Shown here: positions 38,884 to 57,970 of the stretch, in pieces
Position numbering within the stretch: position 1 is the first letter of the stretch
How the letters are laid out: each line of letters starts with the position of its first letter
Assembly (NCBI RefSeq): GCF_016097555.1
Contig: NC_054704.1
Span: 49,203,327-49,267,326, forward strand
Reading direction: 5' to 3'
Source: Gigantopelta aegis
Taxonomy: Eukaryota > Mollusca > Gastropoda > Neomphalida > Peltospiridae
Length of the DNA stretch: 64,000 nucleotides
Notes under the pieces: model-generated
Seen by the model: only the letters and a program-made list of their open reading frames with translations
What the model was told of the DNA's origin: nothing
Databases searched by the model: none
Program-made: the position numbers and the translations under genes

Positions 38884-41553
38884 TATATATATCAATATCA
38901 TTATTTACAATAAAATAAAAATTAGGTCCAATATATAATAGCCTAAAATTACGAAACAATAGTAGAGCTGAGGAACATACAATGCAATACAAATATCAAG
39001 GAGAGTACATTTTAATTTTTTTTAATGGAAATCAAAATGTTTTGAACACTTACATTTTTTTTTTTTTTTTTTTACATTTTTTTAATTACCAAATATATTT
39101 TTCTCATGGACTTCAGTTGATTACTACACAAAAATGTTGTGCTGTCAGTGTACACAGACAATGTGCACACACAACACAAGACCACTTCATCCTTCCTTCA
39201 ACGCCATGTGGGAGGACTGCCATTCTGCCAGGACTGGTTTGGCAGAATGAAGGTTGTTCGCGACTGCACCATTCCAATTAATCATCTTGCCAAGATGAAA
39301 AAATATATTGTATTGGTCAGTATGTTTTAAACCACTGTAGGGTATAACAAGTGGCATGGGGCAAATTAAAAGAAGAGTTGCAGCTGAATCTGCTATTTCG
39401 TTGCCCTGCAGAGAGGGAAAGAATGAGGTGGGTGTGATAGATTGTCAGAACACTCCACAAATACTCAAACATTTCACATCTTATGTTCGTGATCATATGA
39501 CGTTTTCAGAATTGTTATCCATTTCCAAGATTTAGTAAGGTATATTCCTAAAAGGTTCTTACAAAATCCAGTTTTTTATCTTAAATATTCTAGCATGCAC
39601 CAAATGGCAACATCAAAATATTATCTTGTGCATCTATGATCATTAGTGCTCGGTACATGATCACCTGATAGACAGATATTAATATATTATTACCACTGAA
39701 TTCCATTTTAGATGAATGAATGAATGAATGAAGCCATTTTAAATGAATACTCATGACAAAACAAAAACTTGGTAGAAAATATTTTATTAAAAAGTACTAA
39801 TTTTTTTCAACAAAGTGTACAAAATCAATTTCAACAAGATAGTGGTTCACCTTTTGTGATGACTAAAGCTGTAGTCCCATATATTACAGTGTGGACTAAT
39901 GTAGAGTTAAGTGTTTAATAAATGTGCTTTCACCATCTAAGGATATCAACTGACACAATGCAACATTATGGGCCGAATTTATGAAACCAGTTTTTCTTAA
40001 ACAAAATGTTTAGTATAGTCGATACATGTAGTTGCTGTGTGCAATAAAAAAAACATGTTTCATAAAATCGACCATATGTGTAACCACAACTTTCTTTAAC
40101 CTAAACATTTTAAAAGTTGCATGGTATCAAGACTTCAGTTGTGCTGATGGTGCATTTTTATGTGACTAGATTACAGCATTGAGCATTAAAAAAAAAATGG
40201 TGCTATATTGGAAGACCCCTCAACATAAATTCAAAAAGTTTCATGTATTGTAATTGTTTAAACATTACCAATATATTCAAGACTACAGCTTTAAGACACA
40301 AACTATAAACACACCGATAACAGACATGAATACTGTTACATATAATCAATATGTAGTAAATCACATTTCTATTTTAAGGTTTATCATATTGGAATAGGAT
40401 AAAATACTATATATTGGTGTGGGCCAACTAAAAAAACCAAACAAGAATGCACTTGTCTGGGTAAAAAATTTTGTGTGATAAACATGGTATTATGGGGTGG
40501 AGAAAGTGTAAAAGAAGCATTACCCACCTACAGCACTCACTATTTTATTAATTTTAATTTCTTACACTAGTGTTGACACTGGTATATACAAGTTTTATAA
40601 CCTACGTGATTCAAAGCCAGCAACACAGCAACACATATGCATACATCCACACACATACATCCACACACACAAACACCACATACACATCTGTGAGCAATGA
40701 CTAAACCTTCGATTCAAAAGAATACTGAACCAAAAATATGTGATTACTGAACAAGTGAAAGACCCTACTTTTCAAACACTAAGCCTATTTTAATAGTCTA
40801 TTTACCAAATGAATTTTATCAGGAAAAAATATCAAATATGCATGCTTCTTTTGTTGTTCAATGTAATATTGAATTACATGACAAATACTGGATGAAGACA
40901 AATTATGTTTTATATACCAAGAAAGATGACATTTCACATACATGTACACACAGGGTCTTTTTTCATTTGTTTTAAAAGCCCCAAGCTTATCATTATACAA
41001 AAATAAATATAAAAGTAACAACACACACATATAAAAAGCAGTGGCAAAACATTATATATGAAAATTAAATATAGAAACAACTGATACCCGAGTACATAAG
41101 AGAAGGTGGTAGAACAAAGGAATTAAAAGTCAGATGGTGGTAAGAGGGGAAATTTAAATAATAATAATAATAAATATGAAAGAAACTGATGATTGCCATT
41201 CCAAAATGTTTTTATGATACTATGATAATGAAAGATTGAAGATATCCTAAAGGATATTTCCTATATTTAGAAAGCACACACTACAGACACACAGACATAC
41301 ATGACAGGAAAAATACAGGAGTGAAAGAAGACAATAACTCTAGACAGAAATGTAGACCTTTCTGAATCTGACGCAAACTAAATGACAAAAACCTTTGGCA
41401 AACCCAGACTATTAGCAAATCCTTTCCCCAAAATACCTAGATCATAAATCAGCATCTTTGAAAAAAGAAAAGGCTGGTGTGCTGCAATTCAAACCAACAT
41501 TTCCACATTTGGTAAAATAAAGGATGTACAGCAAGATGGTTCTTGTTCACGTA
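38884..41553 (-). other. Downstream of SQLE, likely including its 3' UTR
   Basis: AT-rich, no coding exon recognised. Minus-strand AATAAA-type hexamers occur near 40545 and 39785, so the 3' UTR could run 1-2 kb. A 63-residue open frame near 39139-39330 (plus strand) resembles nothing I know. Confidence 0.4.
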
Positions 41554-47254
<5,701 letters not shown>

Positions 47255-47442
47255 CAGTTTCGGTTTGCAATTACAAAAACACTCAACCTACATTAAAAAA
47301 AAACCCCACATGTATATAAATGGTTGGTTCAAAAGCAAAATGTTAATTCAAAACATATCTTATTAACATTCCTATATGGGATATTTGGTGATTATTGCTG
47401 ATGCTACTGGAGCAAAATTATTACCGAGTGGAATTTTCAATA

Positions 47443-47705
47443 ACAGGGGGTGGGACAGCCCAGTGGTAAAGTGCTTGCTTTATGCGCGGTCAGTCTAGGA
47501 TCGATGCCTGTCATTAAGCATATTGGGCTATTTCTCGTTCCAGCCAGTGCACCACAACTGGTATATCAAAGGCCATGGAATGTGCTATCCTGTCTATGGG
47601 ATGGTGCATATAAAAGATCCCTTGCTATGAACAGAAAAATGGAGCAGGTTTCCTCTCTAATGACTGACATCCAATGGCTGATGCTCTAGTGGTGTCGTTA
47701 AACAG
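47443..47705 (+). mobile_element. SINE (head 1, tail B)
   Basis: Head 'acagcccagtggtaaagtgc', body 'cagtgcaccacaactggt', tail 'ctagtggtgtcgttaaac'. Upstream of the SQLE start codon by 190 bases. Confidence 0.88.
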
Positions 47706-47798
47706 GTGAGAAATCCAGCGCAATGATTAAGCTGAAGGTATCTTTATTCTGATGTAGACCTCTTTCTGTCTCTAAAGCAACTGAACATAAGATATAAA

Positions 47799-48695
47799 CA
47801 GGGGTGCAAAAATTGAAACTATTTAACTATAGTCTGCCGGATCAGAACCATTTAAAATTTACTAGCCCGCCAGAATTTCTACTAGTCTGCCAACCTATAG
47901 AAAATATACTTTTGTTTAGCAATATTTTAATATATATATATTTATATATTTAATGACAAAAACATTAAGACCACTTGGTAAGTTAACAACATCACATGGC
48001 AAACGAACGAAATCAAACCTCAAATCTTGACCGACACATTTGTATATAGATTTACAAAATTCAAGCGACATACAGCAGGTATTCAGTAGAAGAATCTATT
48101 CAAAACACACCAGCAACAGACTTTCAATGTAAACAGATATCTCTTTGACAGGCCCCGTTTCCTGGGAATTAGGCTAGGCTAAATTGGAACCATTTTTGTT
48201 GGTGAAAACGAAACCAATTTGGCTATAATGACTATAAAATGGCGATAATTTCAATGTATTGGTGAAATTGATTGCATTCCACAGACTTCTAGCTACCTGC
48301 TAATACTTCTATCTCCCCTATATAGACATAAAAATAAAACGAAATAATAAATGATTTAGCCATACATTTAAATGTCCAATTGGTTCCATTTTCGTTTGGG
48401 GCCAGAATGTTCCGCTTGCACAGTTCGGAACTCCCAAGTTGTCAATGCGATGCATGTATGACATCCTAAAGCGTTTGTTTAAATGGTTTGGAATTCTTGC
48501 ATGGCTGATACGGAGTCGCGGATTCAATGTAAGATTATAAGTTTTTAATATAAAACTAAATAAATAAATAAAATTATAATACAATGAATCAGAAAAAGAC
48601 AGTTCGGCTGTTGGACCGATAGTTGCATTTTTCAACTCGTCCGTCAGAATTTTTACTCACATTTGGCGAGCGGACGATTACTTTCTGCACCCCTG
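47799..48695. mobile_element. Element with CAGGGGTGCA ends, upstream of SQLE
   Basis: Begins 'caggggtgcaaaaattg' and ends 'ttactttctgcacccctg', inverted repeats over about 10-15 bases. A minus-strand frame near 48318-48635 includes NCASGTFWPQTKMEPIGHLN, possibly a decayed transposase or captured exon. hAT-like by end sequence; no clear duplication. Confidence 0.5.
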
Positions 48696-51300
48696 ATAAA
48701 ATAGACAAATAATATTAAAATAACTATTATATAATATGCATCTTTATAGACAAATATTTGGTCTATTTTGCTCATAGCAAAGACCATTATATATTAATTT
48801 AATACTAGTAAACAAAGAATAAATAATGAATGGACATCTGTCTACAGAGCTCACCCCTAGGTAGCACCGTAATTTCATATTATTCACACTATAAAAAAAT
48901 AAGGTTAAATTAAAATTAACTTTTTAAGTTTGTCACATCATGTTATGGAATCCATGATCATGATGGATTATGATGCCTATCAACAGTTCGTTTTGTGACT
49001 TTTTTAATATGTACTTCTATTAATTTACAGATATTTCTACATAAGGAACTGTTATTTATATACAACAAACCTGTACACCTTACATAGCAGCAATGACACT
49101 CGTCTGACAACTAGGATCACCAAAATAACAGCTACATGACAAATCACACACACTTTGTGGTCCCATTCGTCTGCTGATTTCGTATTGCTCAATCAAGAAC
49201 AAGAAAAACTATAACTGCGGATGTAACAAACAAGAAAATTAAATAAAGTAGCGGTTTTTGTTGGTATTTAGGAATATTTTCCTTAAAATATATAGATTTA
49301 CAACTTTGATTGAAAAGGTTGATTTTTTTCTTCAGATTTTAAGCAAATTATTTAATTTAAAATATTCAGTGCGCAATATGTCAAAAGAAAAATATGTCGG
49401 AAGCTATTTTTAAGTTTGAAGCGCGAAGTGTCCCCAGTTCTGCTTCTGATAGGTAATCATAAAACAAAAGGCCATTTTTGGCCCTGAGGTTTTTAAAATT
49501 TATTGTAAATCATTTCCTCGAATAAAATAGTGTTTGTGAATAACCACATGTTTTTAAAACTGTATATTAAAGCCAATGAAAACAATGAAAACACCGTAAA
49601 CGTGCTTTGTAGCAGCCATTTAATGATTAATCCATTTCCATACAAAACGTGTAGTGTGGACACAGCTGTTCAAAGTGTACCAAAGACATATTTTTTTACA
49701 AGCGAGAAATGGATGACAAAGGTTAACAATTAACTATTAAATTTGGTACCAAATCAAGCTTCTAATGATTGAAACCACTATTCATTAATGCGTCGATGGA
49801 TATCCTGTTTCATTGAGAACCTATTTTGGTGAATGAGTTGATTGTGTGCCAGCATGAAGATTTGTAACATTCACAGACATTTTTGTAAATAAAGTTAAAT
49901 AAGCATTTTTCCCCTTTTGGTGTATTCAATTTGCATGGTGATAACTGATTGTGGATTATAAAATATGTTCTATTCATAAATGAAACCTAACCCTAATATT
50001 CATAATATAAATATTAAAATAAAATATTTTAAAATAAACATGTTTTCTCCTTTTTTTGTCCGATTTTAATTTGAACTTTAAAAAAAGTTCTATTTTAATT
50101 ATATTTTTTATATCGCAAGTCTTACTTAAAAATACTAAAATATCTTTAAACTTTAGTCAAATATGACTAGGGTTAGACTTAGGACTACCAGGTGATGTTC
50201 CCTCGTTATATCAATACAATTGGGGTGGGATAACAGGCAGATATTTTTCTGATTAAATACATTTGTTAAAACTGAAAATAATTTTTTTATTTTTAAAGCA
50301 ATGGAAATACCCTTAAATGGTAGACTAATGCTGGTCTCTATAACAATTACTTCTCAGAGGTATACATGTGCATTTTAAAAAATATACAGGGCGCAATACT
50401 GCGAATGAAACACTCCCCTATGTGAGTGAAATTCTGTTATAGCGATTTAAATTTGCAAAACACTCATGTTTGTAAAATACCAGTAATGTAAGCAAAGTAT
50501 ATAAAACAAAGAACATGAAAACGGTGAACAAATGAGTGTTCTATTTCATTTAAAATGTCAGTCAGAATTTTTACCATGCCATGTTAGCATGTTGGGTCTG
50601 GAATACTTGGGCAATGTGTCCCCCAGGATTTGAGTTCAGAAGGTTGGCAAAATAATTTGGAAGCGAGAATGCTGGGGATAGCCTCTCCCGAATTTTTTTT
50701 TTAATTCAGTTGTCTTTAGATGCATTCTGGAGTACATAATATATGAGTGTTATGTACACATTATAGAAGTCTAAAAGAAAGATACATGTCAAGACATATT
50801 TTTGTAATGTTTATTATTATTTTGATAATGTCAAATCTTTGATGAGAAGGTTTTTTTTTAATGAGAAGTATATATATATTTAAAAGTATGTATTATTCGC
50901 TATAAGCACAAATACATAATATATAGGCCTACTGTTGATTATTTAACTCAACACAAGTTACATAAAAAGGTATCACTGATTAAAAAAAAAGATAAGCAAG
51001 CACAAGTACTTGCACATAATATATAATCTTAATAGTGAATTATTTAACTAGTAGTTATTATTTTATTTTTTGCTTATACTGAAAGTGAAAAATAAACAAA
51101 TCTGGCTGGATCTGCGGACGATTTTGTCCTGATAAAAACTTACGGAAATTAATATGACGGAAATTGGGCGCCATTTTATAATTCTTGAAATTAACACATC
51201 TTTACGTTTTTCAATTTTGACAACTGAGACGAAACATGCTTAAAATGTTATTCTCTTGTCGGATTAATCACTGAGGTCAGTCCTTATTTTGTGAGGTTAC
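48696..51300. other. Region between the divergent SQLE and UCKL1 genes
   Basis: Very AT-rich with no open frame I would defend. It should contain the promoters of one or both flanking genes; I saw no confident TATA box, sterol-response element or CpG-rich block. Confidence 0.45.
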
Positions 51301-51989
51301 AGTTTTTATGGTCCCAGCAAGAAATTTGCGGGTTCTGTGCAAGATCTGAACGAGATCTATCGCACATGCAGACATGTCAGGTTTAAGGGAATCGAATGCT
51401 GTGATTGGCCGAAATACTTTACGGGTCATTGGGATTACCAGGAAGGTATGAAAACTTTTATATGTGTACCATTAAAAAAATCGAAATGCACCACAGTTTG
51501 CAAATTGGGAAACACTGCACCGAACCGTGAGCCTAAAACCGCAGTTTTCGGTAACATCGAATAATCGTCCCATCCGTAGTAGGGGACATGCACATGTATT
51601 GCTTTAGCAGTACTCTCAGAATGCTTGTTTTTATTTAATTTTTAACAGTTAGAATCTGTCCTGGTCAAAACACCTTGTTAAAAGTGGGATTCATGTTTAA
51701 TAATTATTTGTGAATTTGAAGCCTGAGGGCAAGACCTAGAAGGGGGAAAATTAAGCCATGTTTTAAAAATCATCTCTACTTCTACTTAGTTTTCATATTA
51801 TATCATTAGCTAGTTTAACAAGGTTATGCATTTCATAATGTTCAGTTCCTTGTTTCTGCCTGGGGATGGGTGAAATTAACTAAAGTTGTACATGTGAATA
51901 TATAGAAATAATTTTAAACTGTAATTGTTTCATAACTACCAGCCCATTTCCATCTAAATTTAGTGGGCAGCTTAAAAATGGGTGTTGTG

Positions 51990-52230
51990 CATCTAGGCAT
52001 ATGAGACAAAAATGATGGAAGCATTCGGGCAAAATGAACTGATCTGAAAACCTTTCACTAGGTATTTTCATCATTCTACTCACAATATTAATTGTAATCC
52101 ATATGAAAATGCATAATGATGATTCATTTTGAACCCTATAATAGCTATATATTGGTAATATAAACGTTATATGAATAAAAGTTATTCCGATTCGGACATT
52201 TTAATTTAATTCAAGCAAAAATGGGAACCT
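51990..52230 (+). repeat. Dispersed repeat E, copy 3
   Basis: 'gcattcgggcaaaatgaact' and 'cacaatattaattgtaatcc' match 13490-13600. Confidence 0.5.
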
Positions 52231-52587
52231 AAAACACCTATGGTGTCATGCACTCCATGAGTCTGGTATGTGGTGCGAATTTACTCAGATGACCGTTTAG
52301 GTCGAAGGGTCTGAGCAGTGTTTCTGCCAGAAAGAAAATTTTGGTATGGCGCTATAGAATTGAATGCAACCACAGTCAACAAGGGGTATGGGGTGGGGGG
52401 CCTCCTCCAGAAAGAAAAGGGTTAACTTTAGGGTTAGGGTTCGGAAAATCATCCAGTAATGCTAAGAGTAATTAATTTTGTCAAAAGGTTAACTTAAAAT
52501 TTTTTTAAATTTGCAAACAAATTTGGGTATGGTGCCATGTATGTACATTGGCATTGCTGAATGCAAATAAGTCATTTGTGAGGGCTA

Positions 52588-53143
52588 CCGTAATTTCACA
52601 CGTATAGCCCGCTGCACCTGATAAGCCACATTGTGTAATAAAGGGTTATTGAGTAAAAAAGATGATCAGATAGCCTGCTCCGACACATAGCCTGCATTAG
52701 CTTGAGCAGTTAACGCCTGATGATAAAAACACCAGCCATTGTCAGCCAATGATCTTAATAACCGATATGCGCTTGTAGCTTGCATTTATATTTTGCTATG
52801 AGTGTAACTTACACTGGCAAATTAGTGAACACAATTAGTGAGTTGTTTTCACCTTTGCAATGCTATGTCTGAATTCGTATCATTTGTGATTGATTAGGTT
52901 AGATGTAGATACAGCTGGTGCAGTTTATGTGTTCGTCAATATAAACAGTTCAATTAAATTTTGACATACCTTGCATTTTTTTGTGGGTTTTTTTGTTTCA
53001 ACACCGGAGAAGACGCTTTTGACAATAAATTGTTATTGAGTTAAAAAAAAAAGATTGTATAACCCGCAGCAGCAGATAAGCCACATGGGGGCAATTTTGA
53101 ATGTTGAACATATAGCCCGTGGGCTATACACGTGAAATTACGG
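52588..53143. mobile_element. TA-flanked MITE abutting a UCKL1 splice acceptor
   Basis: Begins 'ccgtaatttcacacgtatag' after TA and ends 'ctatacacgtgaaattacgg' before TA. Terminal inverted repeats of about 25 bp. Its last base is 23 bases before the first base of the exon at 53167. Confidence 0.85.
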
Positions 53144-53166
53144 TATATTTGTGTTTTATGTTTCAG

Positions 53167-56100
53167 TGGCAGCGGAGAAGGAGATGACATAGACGTTTTT
53201 TCTGTTGGTAGTCCTGGCGACACAATGCCAGTCTCGCCTGTGAAACCTCCCAAGAGTCCCACAAAACAGGCGGGCAAGAAGAAAGGAAGGCCGCCGGCAG
53301 GGTCATCATCCAAGTCGAAAGCTCGGGTGGTGCACACCGCAACTCGTACCCTGTATACTGCTGGCAGACCTCCATGGTACAACTTCATGGGGCAGATGAC
53401 CAACACCTTTGTGATAGGTACATCATCTATAATTACATAATACATGGGTGCTAATACATACATAGTATACTCCTTGCTCACGATATCGCAGGTTCCACGA
53501 TACCGCAGCATTTACATTTTTGCAGTTTAGCACGCGCAATGCCCTCAGGTGGCACATTTGTTACTAGAAATGTAATGACAGACAACACATCGTTTTGTCT
53601 GTTTACAAATTTGAAGAAATGTCAAAATTTTGGTTAAGTATTCATGGTTTTACTGTTTGATCATAAAATTACTGACGCCCCATGCTTATAAGTATCCCCA
53701 GTACTTAACATACATGCATACAATTCTGTCCAGACAGCTATCCGACTGTCTGGTTGTTGACAATCAAAACGAGGCTATACACGGTCACAGTGTTACTATA
53801 TTTAGAACGCGCGGCCTCTTAAAAATATGGAAATATTTAAGGGCCATGCCTATATTTATTGACAATTTAAACAAAACACATAACTTTTAATATGTTCTAT
53901 TCTTGATTTCACTCGATAAATATTGATTATATAACTGCTGAATGTTACTAATATGATGAACAATTTTAAAAAATGCCCACACTGTCTTGCAGAAGAAGAA
54001 TAATTGTTATTACCGACTTTTCCATGGAAAATATAAATATGTTACTACAATTGAAAAATGAAACATTTTAAGTTGACTTTTCTTCATTGTTGTGTTGAAG
54101 TTTGTTTACTAGACATTACTACAAATGAGTTTACAAAAAGAGCCATTTTTGACCCGTGCAGTCCACCGTATTGTAATGTTTGCGATTACTGCGATATCGT
54201 GGTAACCTCCCTTGAACGGAAGCCAGTGCTATGGTGTACATGTACTTCCATCAACTGTTTTAATGTTAGAACTGCATTTATTTGTCAACACAATGGCATG
54301 GACATATGCAGATCTATATAGCAAAAATTGCAACCCAAGTATATTTACCTTCATATATGTTAGTGCATTTCTTTATTTCTTCCAAATGGTTAAGTACCGC
54401 GATATCGTAGTACCCCAGTATACAGTCAATATATTTGTTTAATTGCATATTCCCATTCCATGATGTTTGCTTAGTATGGTATATTATTTTATAACATTTT
54501 CCGAATATATGGATCTAATTGAAAAAAAGAAATAACAAAGTCTAAGGTGGGGTAAAGCTTTTTCTTGCAGATGGAAATAAATGATTGAAAATGTGTGTGC
54601 CGGTTTCATATTTTAGATTCTATGAAAGGCAAACATTAAAGTTGTTATTTACACCACAGCTATCTGAATTAATACAGGAAATTCTTCATACTATACCAGG
54701 TGCCAGGTGTGACTTTATTCTGGAGGTAACAGCTTAATTGTCAGTCAGTCCCAGAATAAAACATATTACATAAGAAGATTACTGCATTTCCATCAAATAT
54801 TTTTAAAAGCAATACACAGGTGAACAAATATGTTTTTTATGTGCAGCTATTTAATTGTAAACAGGGGTAAAAAATTTCCCCCAAAAGAGACGAAATCTTT
54901 ATTGACACATACTTACTGCATGGCCTTTTAGCTTGCCAAAAGTATCATCTTCTATCAGTGGGTCATCGCATGTCTTTATGCTTGTCAAATATGATGGCCT
55001 GGAATCAAATCACAGTCCAGGCCGATATGACAACAAAGCTTAATAGTTAATTGATTGAATGCATTGTAGCTAATCACAAGTATCCGCTTTGAGGAAATGT
55101 TGTTTTAGAATTTTACAAATGCCACGGTAACAACAGACGGTCTACATGGGAGTTTTGCTATCTAGTACATGTACTTCATTTGAATTATGAATCTAGTATA
55201 TTATTTAATTGGTTTAAACAGTTAATTTGTTATTATTAACTCAAGTAAAATAAGTAGTTTGGGGATTGGCCAGCATGCCTCTCTGTCTACATTTTACTAT
55301 GAAAAATATTTAAAAAAATATTAATTAATTGCATCACTCACTTAACTGGACTTAAAATTAGCACAAACCCCCTCCCCCAACTTGATGGTCTTAAGCAAAA
55401 TAAGCAAGGTTGACTATCTTTTATGTCTTTTACAGGAAATGCTGGAAAAGTATGAAAATTATATTAACTTTCTTCGGTACCTGGAAGACATTTTGGGACA
55501 AGTGTGAACATTTTCCAGTTTTGACACTGTACACTAGCTGTTTTGTTTTCAATCTGATCAAGTTTATAAGAGAAAACATTAAGGTCTAGTCCAGAAATAA
55601 GTAAGTTAGGCATGTACATGTACCATGTATGTTTCTTTCTTTTCAATGGATTTGTGTGTGAAGATGTAAATTTTGCAGTATTGTACACACGCATTAGTGG
55701 GATTGTAGTTGCATTACAGCCACTTTGTGACAAATGCAGGTATTTGTGGAGGCAGTGCGTCTGGTAAGACAACGGTTGCTCGCAAGATAATTGAAGCTCT
55801 TGATGTTCCATGGGTCAGCCTTCTCAGCATGGATTCATTTTATAAGGTAACATTCAGTATAAAAAGGCATTTAAATCTGCCTGCCTCGACATAATCAACC
55901 AATGTGTCCTAGCCTTTTCAGTAATGTTCAGTAGAAAAAGTCATTTATATCTGCCAGCCTCGACATAATGAACCAATGTGTCCTAGCCTTTTCAGTAATG
56001 TTCAGTAGAAAAAGTCATTTATATCTGCCAGCCTCGACATAATGAACCAATGTGTCCTAGCCTTTTCAGTAATGTTCAGTAGAAAAAGTCATTTATATCT

Positions 56101-57934
56101 GCCAGCCTTGACACAATGAACCAGTGTGTCCTAGCCTTTTCAGTAATGTTCAGTAGAAAAAGTCATTTATATCTGCCAGCTTTGACATATGATTATGAAA
56201 GTAGAATATATGTGTTAACATTGTGATGGCAAACCATGGTCAGCATTAAACCGCCAATCGGTTGCATGGTGAATTGTTACATTTTAAAATTAGAAGTTTC
56301 AAACTTAAGGGCCCAAACTTTATAAGTTTATTCATATATTCAAAAAATGCTTTTTTTTCCTATATTGTTTCAGACAGATTTTTGAGCATTTCATTTTAGC
56401 ACATGGCAGTAGTCAAATTTTAACTTACTGGTTACATAAATATTTAATTCACATAACTGAGCAATTGGTTACCTAAGTAAAAATCATGTGAATCGACTTC
56501 TGGTTGCCTAATATTTTGAAATATTGTCCCATGTAATACACCCTAATGTGCTATGGTCAGAAGTGGAATCGCTGTTCAGTGATTATCTGTGTATGATTTA
56601 ATATATGTATTTTAAAATAAGTTTAGTGATAGTTATATGTGTTCTAATTAATCTGTACTTTTTTTTTATATGTCTACAGAATTTCACTTTTAACATGTAG
56701 TAAACTGAATCTCATCAGTGTTTACATAATTTGTGTAATGTATATTGAATATTTAACAGTCATTTAAATGTTTGACTAGGTGCTGAACCAAGAACAACAC
56801 GAACAAGCTGCCACCAACGAATACAACTTTGATCATCCGGACGCCTTTGATTTTGAACTGCTTGTGGAAACCTTGTCTCGTTTGAGGGAAGGAAAAAATG
56901 TTGAAGTTCCAATTTATAACTTTTCTACACATGCCAGAGAATCTCACATGGTTTGTCAAAAAAACCTCTTTAGTTTTGATAGTGCTATTTATAAAGCAGT
57001 GCTTAAAAATAGCCGTTGATTCAGGACCTTAGCTATATTTAAATTGTCATAATTTCAAGCCCTGAAAATGTGTTTTTTGTTTTGTTTTTTTATAATTATT
57101 GCCACATTAATAAATTTATCCATGGGGGGACAAACTCACTACATTTTTCTGTTAGTAGCAACGGATCTTTTATATGCACCATCCCACAGATAGGGTAGCA
57201 CATAACACGGCCTTTGATATACCAGTCATGATGCACTGGCTGGAACGAGAAAAAACCCAATGGTATTTTAACTGAATACTATTACTTTTGGATCGACTGC
57301 TTTATGTATTGACACAGGGATTTATTTGCTGTGGATTCTAACATTGAAAGAGAATGTCTTTAGTAGATGTTGAAGACTTATTTTGTTGTTAACATATTGC
57401 ACTGTAGACTAATAAAGAAATCATTTGCAATCAAGTTGATTAAAGAAGGATAACTGTTCTGAAAGCGAAAAAGTTTTTAGTGATTCCTCATAATTTCATT
57501 AATGGCGATCATTCTAAACTCTTTTAGAGGAAGCAGATTCATAATTTATGAAGCTGGATATACATGTGAAGTGCTATGATAAAATGATCAAGTGTTAAGA
57601 TTTATAGAGTGCAGTCTTTAAAACATTTTAAGACTAAAAGCACAAACATCATCCTTTACACCTAGTTTATGGTATGGATGAGAATATTATTTTGATCCAT
57701 TACCGTGGGCCAGGATCTGGTTCAGTCGGTAGAGCACTCGCCTGAAGTGTTTTAAGTCGTAGGATTGAACCCTTTCTTGGAATTTTCTTTTTGTCCATCT
57801 TGGCCATTGATTGCTCCACGATTGGTATATCAAAGGCAGTGTAGGAAAGTGCTTATAAAATATTCTTTGCTGCTAATGGAAAATTAGAAGGTTTGACATC
57901 CAATAGCCCATCTTGTTGCTAATGAATAAGTACA

Positions 57935-57970
<36 letters not shown>

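Noticed and set aside
39139-39330. Small open frame downstream of SQLE
   Set aside because: No family resemblance and lies in AT-rich presumed 3' flank.
48318-48635. Minus-strand frame with NCASGTFWPQTKMEP
   Set aside because: Inside an inverted-repeat-bounded element; no flanking splice sites, so not called as a host exon.
51308-51445. Possible coding first exon of UCKL1 ending in a 'gaag|gtatga' donor
   Set aside because: None of its frames that stay open from an ATG leaves the two-base remainder that exon 53167 needs. It may still be a noncoding first exon.
57715-57790. tRNA gene candidate
   Set aside because: It is the head of a SINE, continuous with the SINE body, and lacks a folded cloverleaf.
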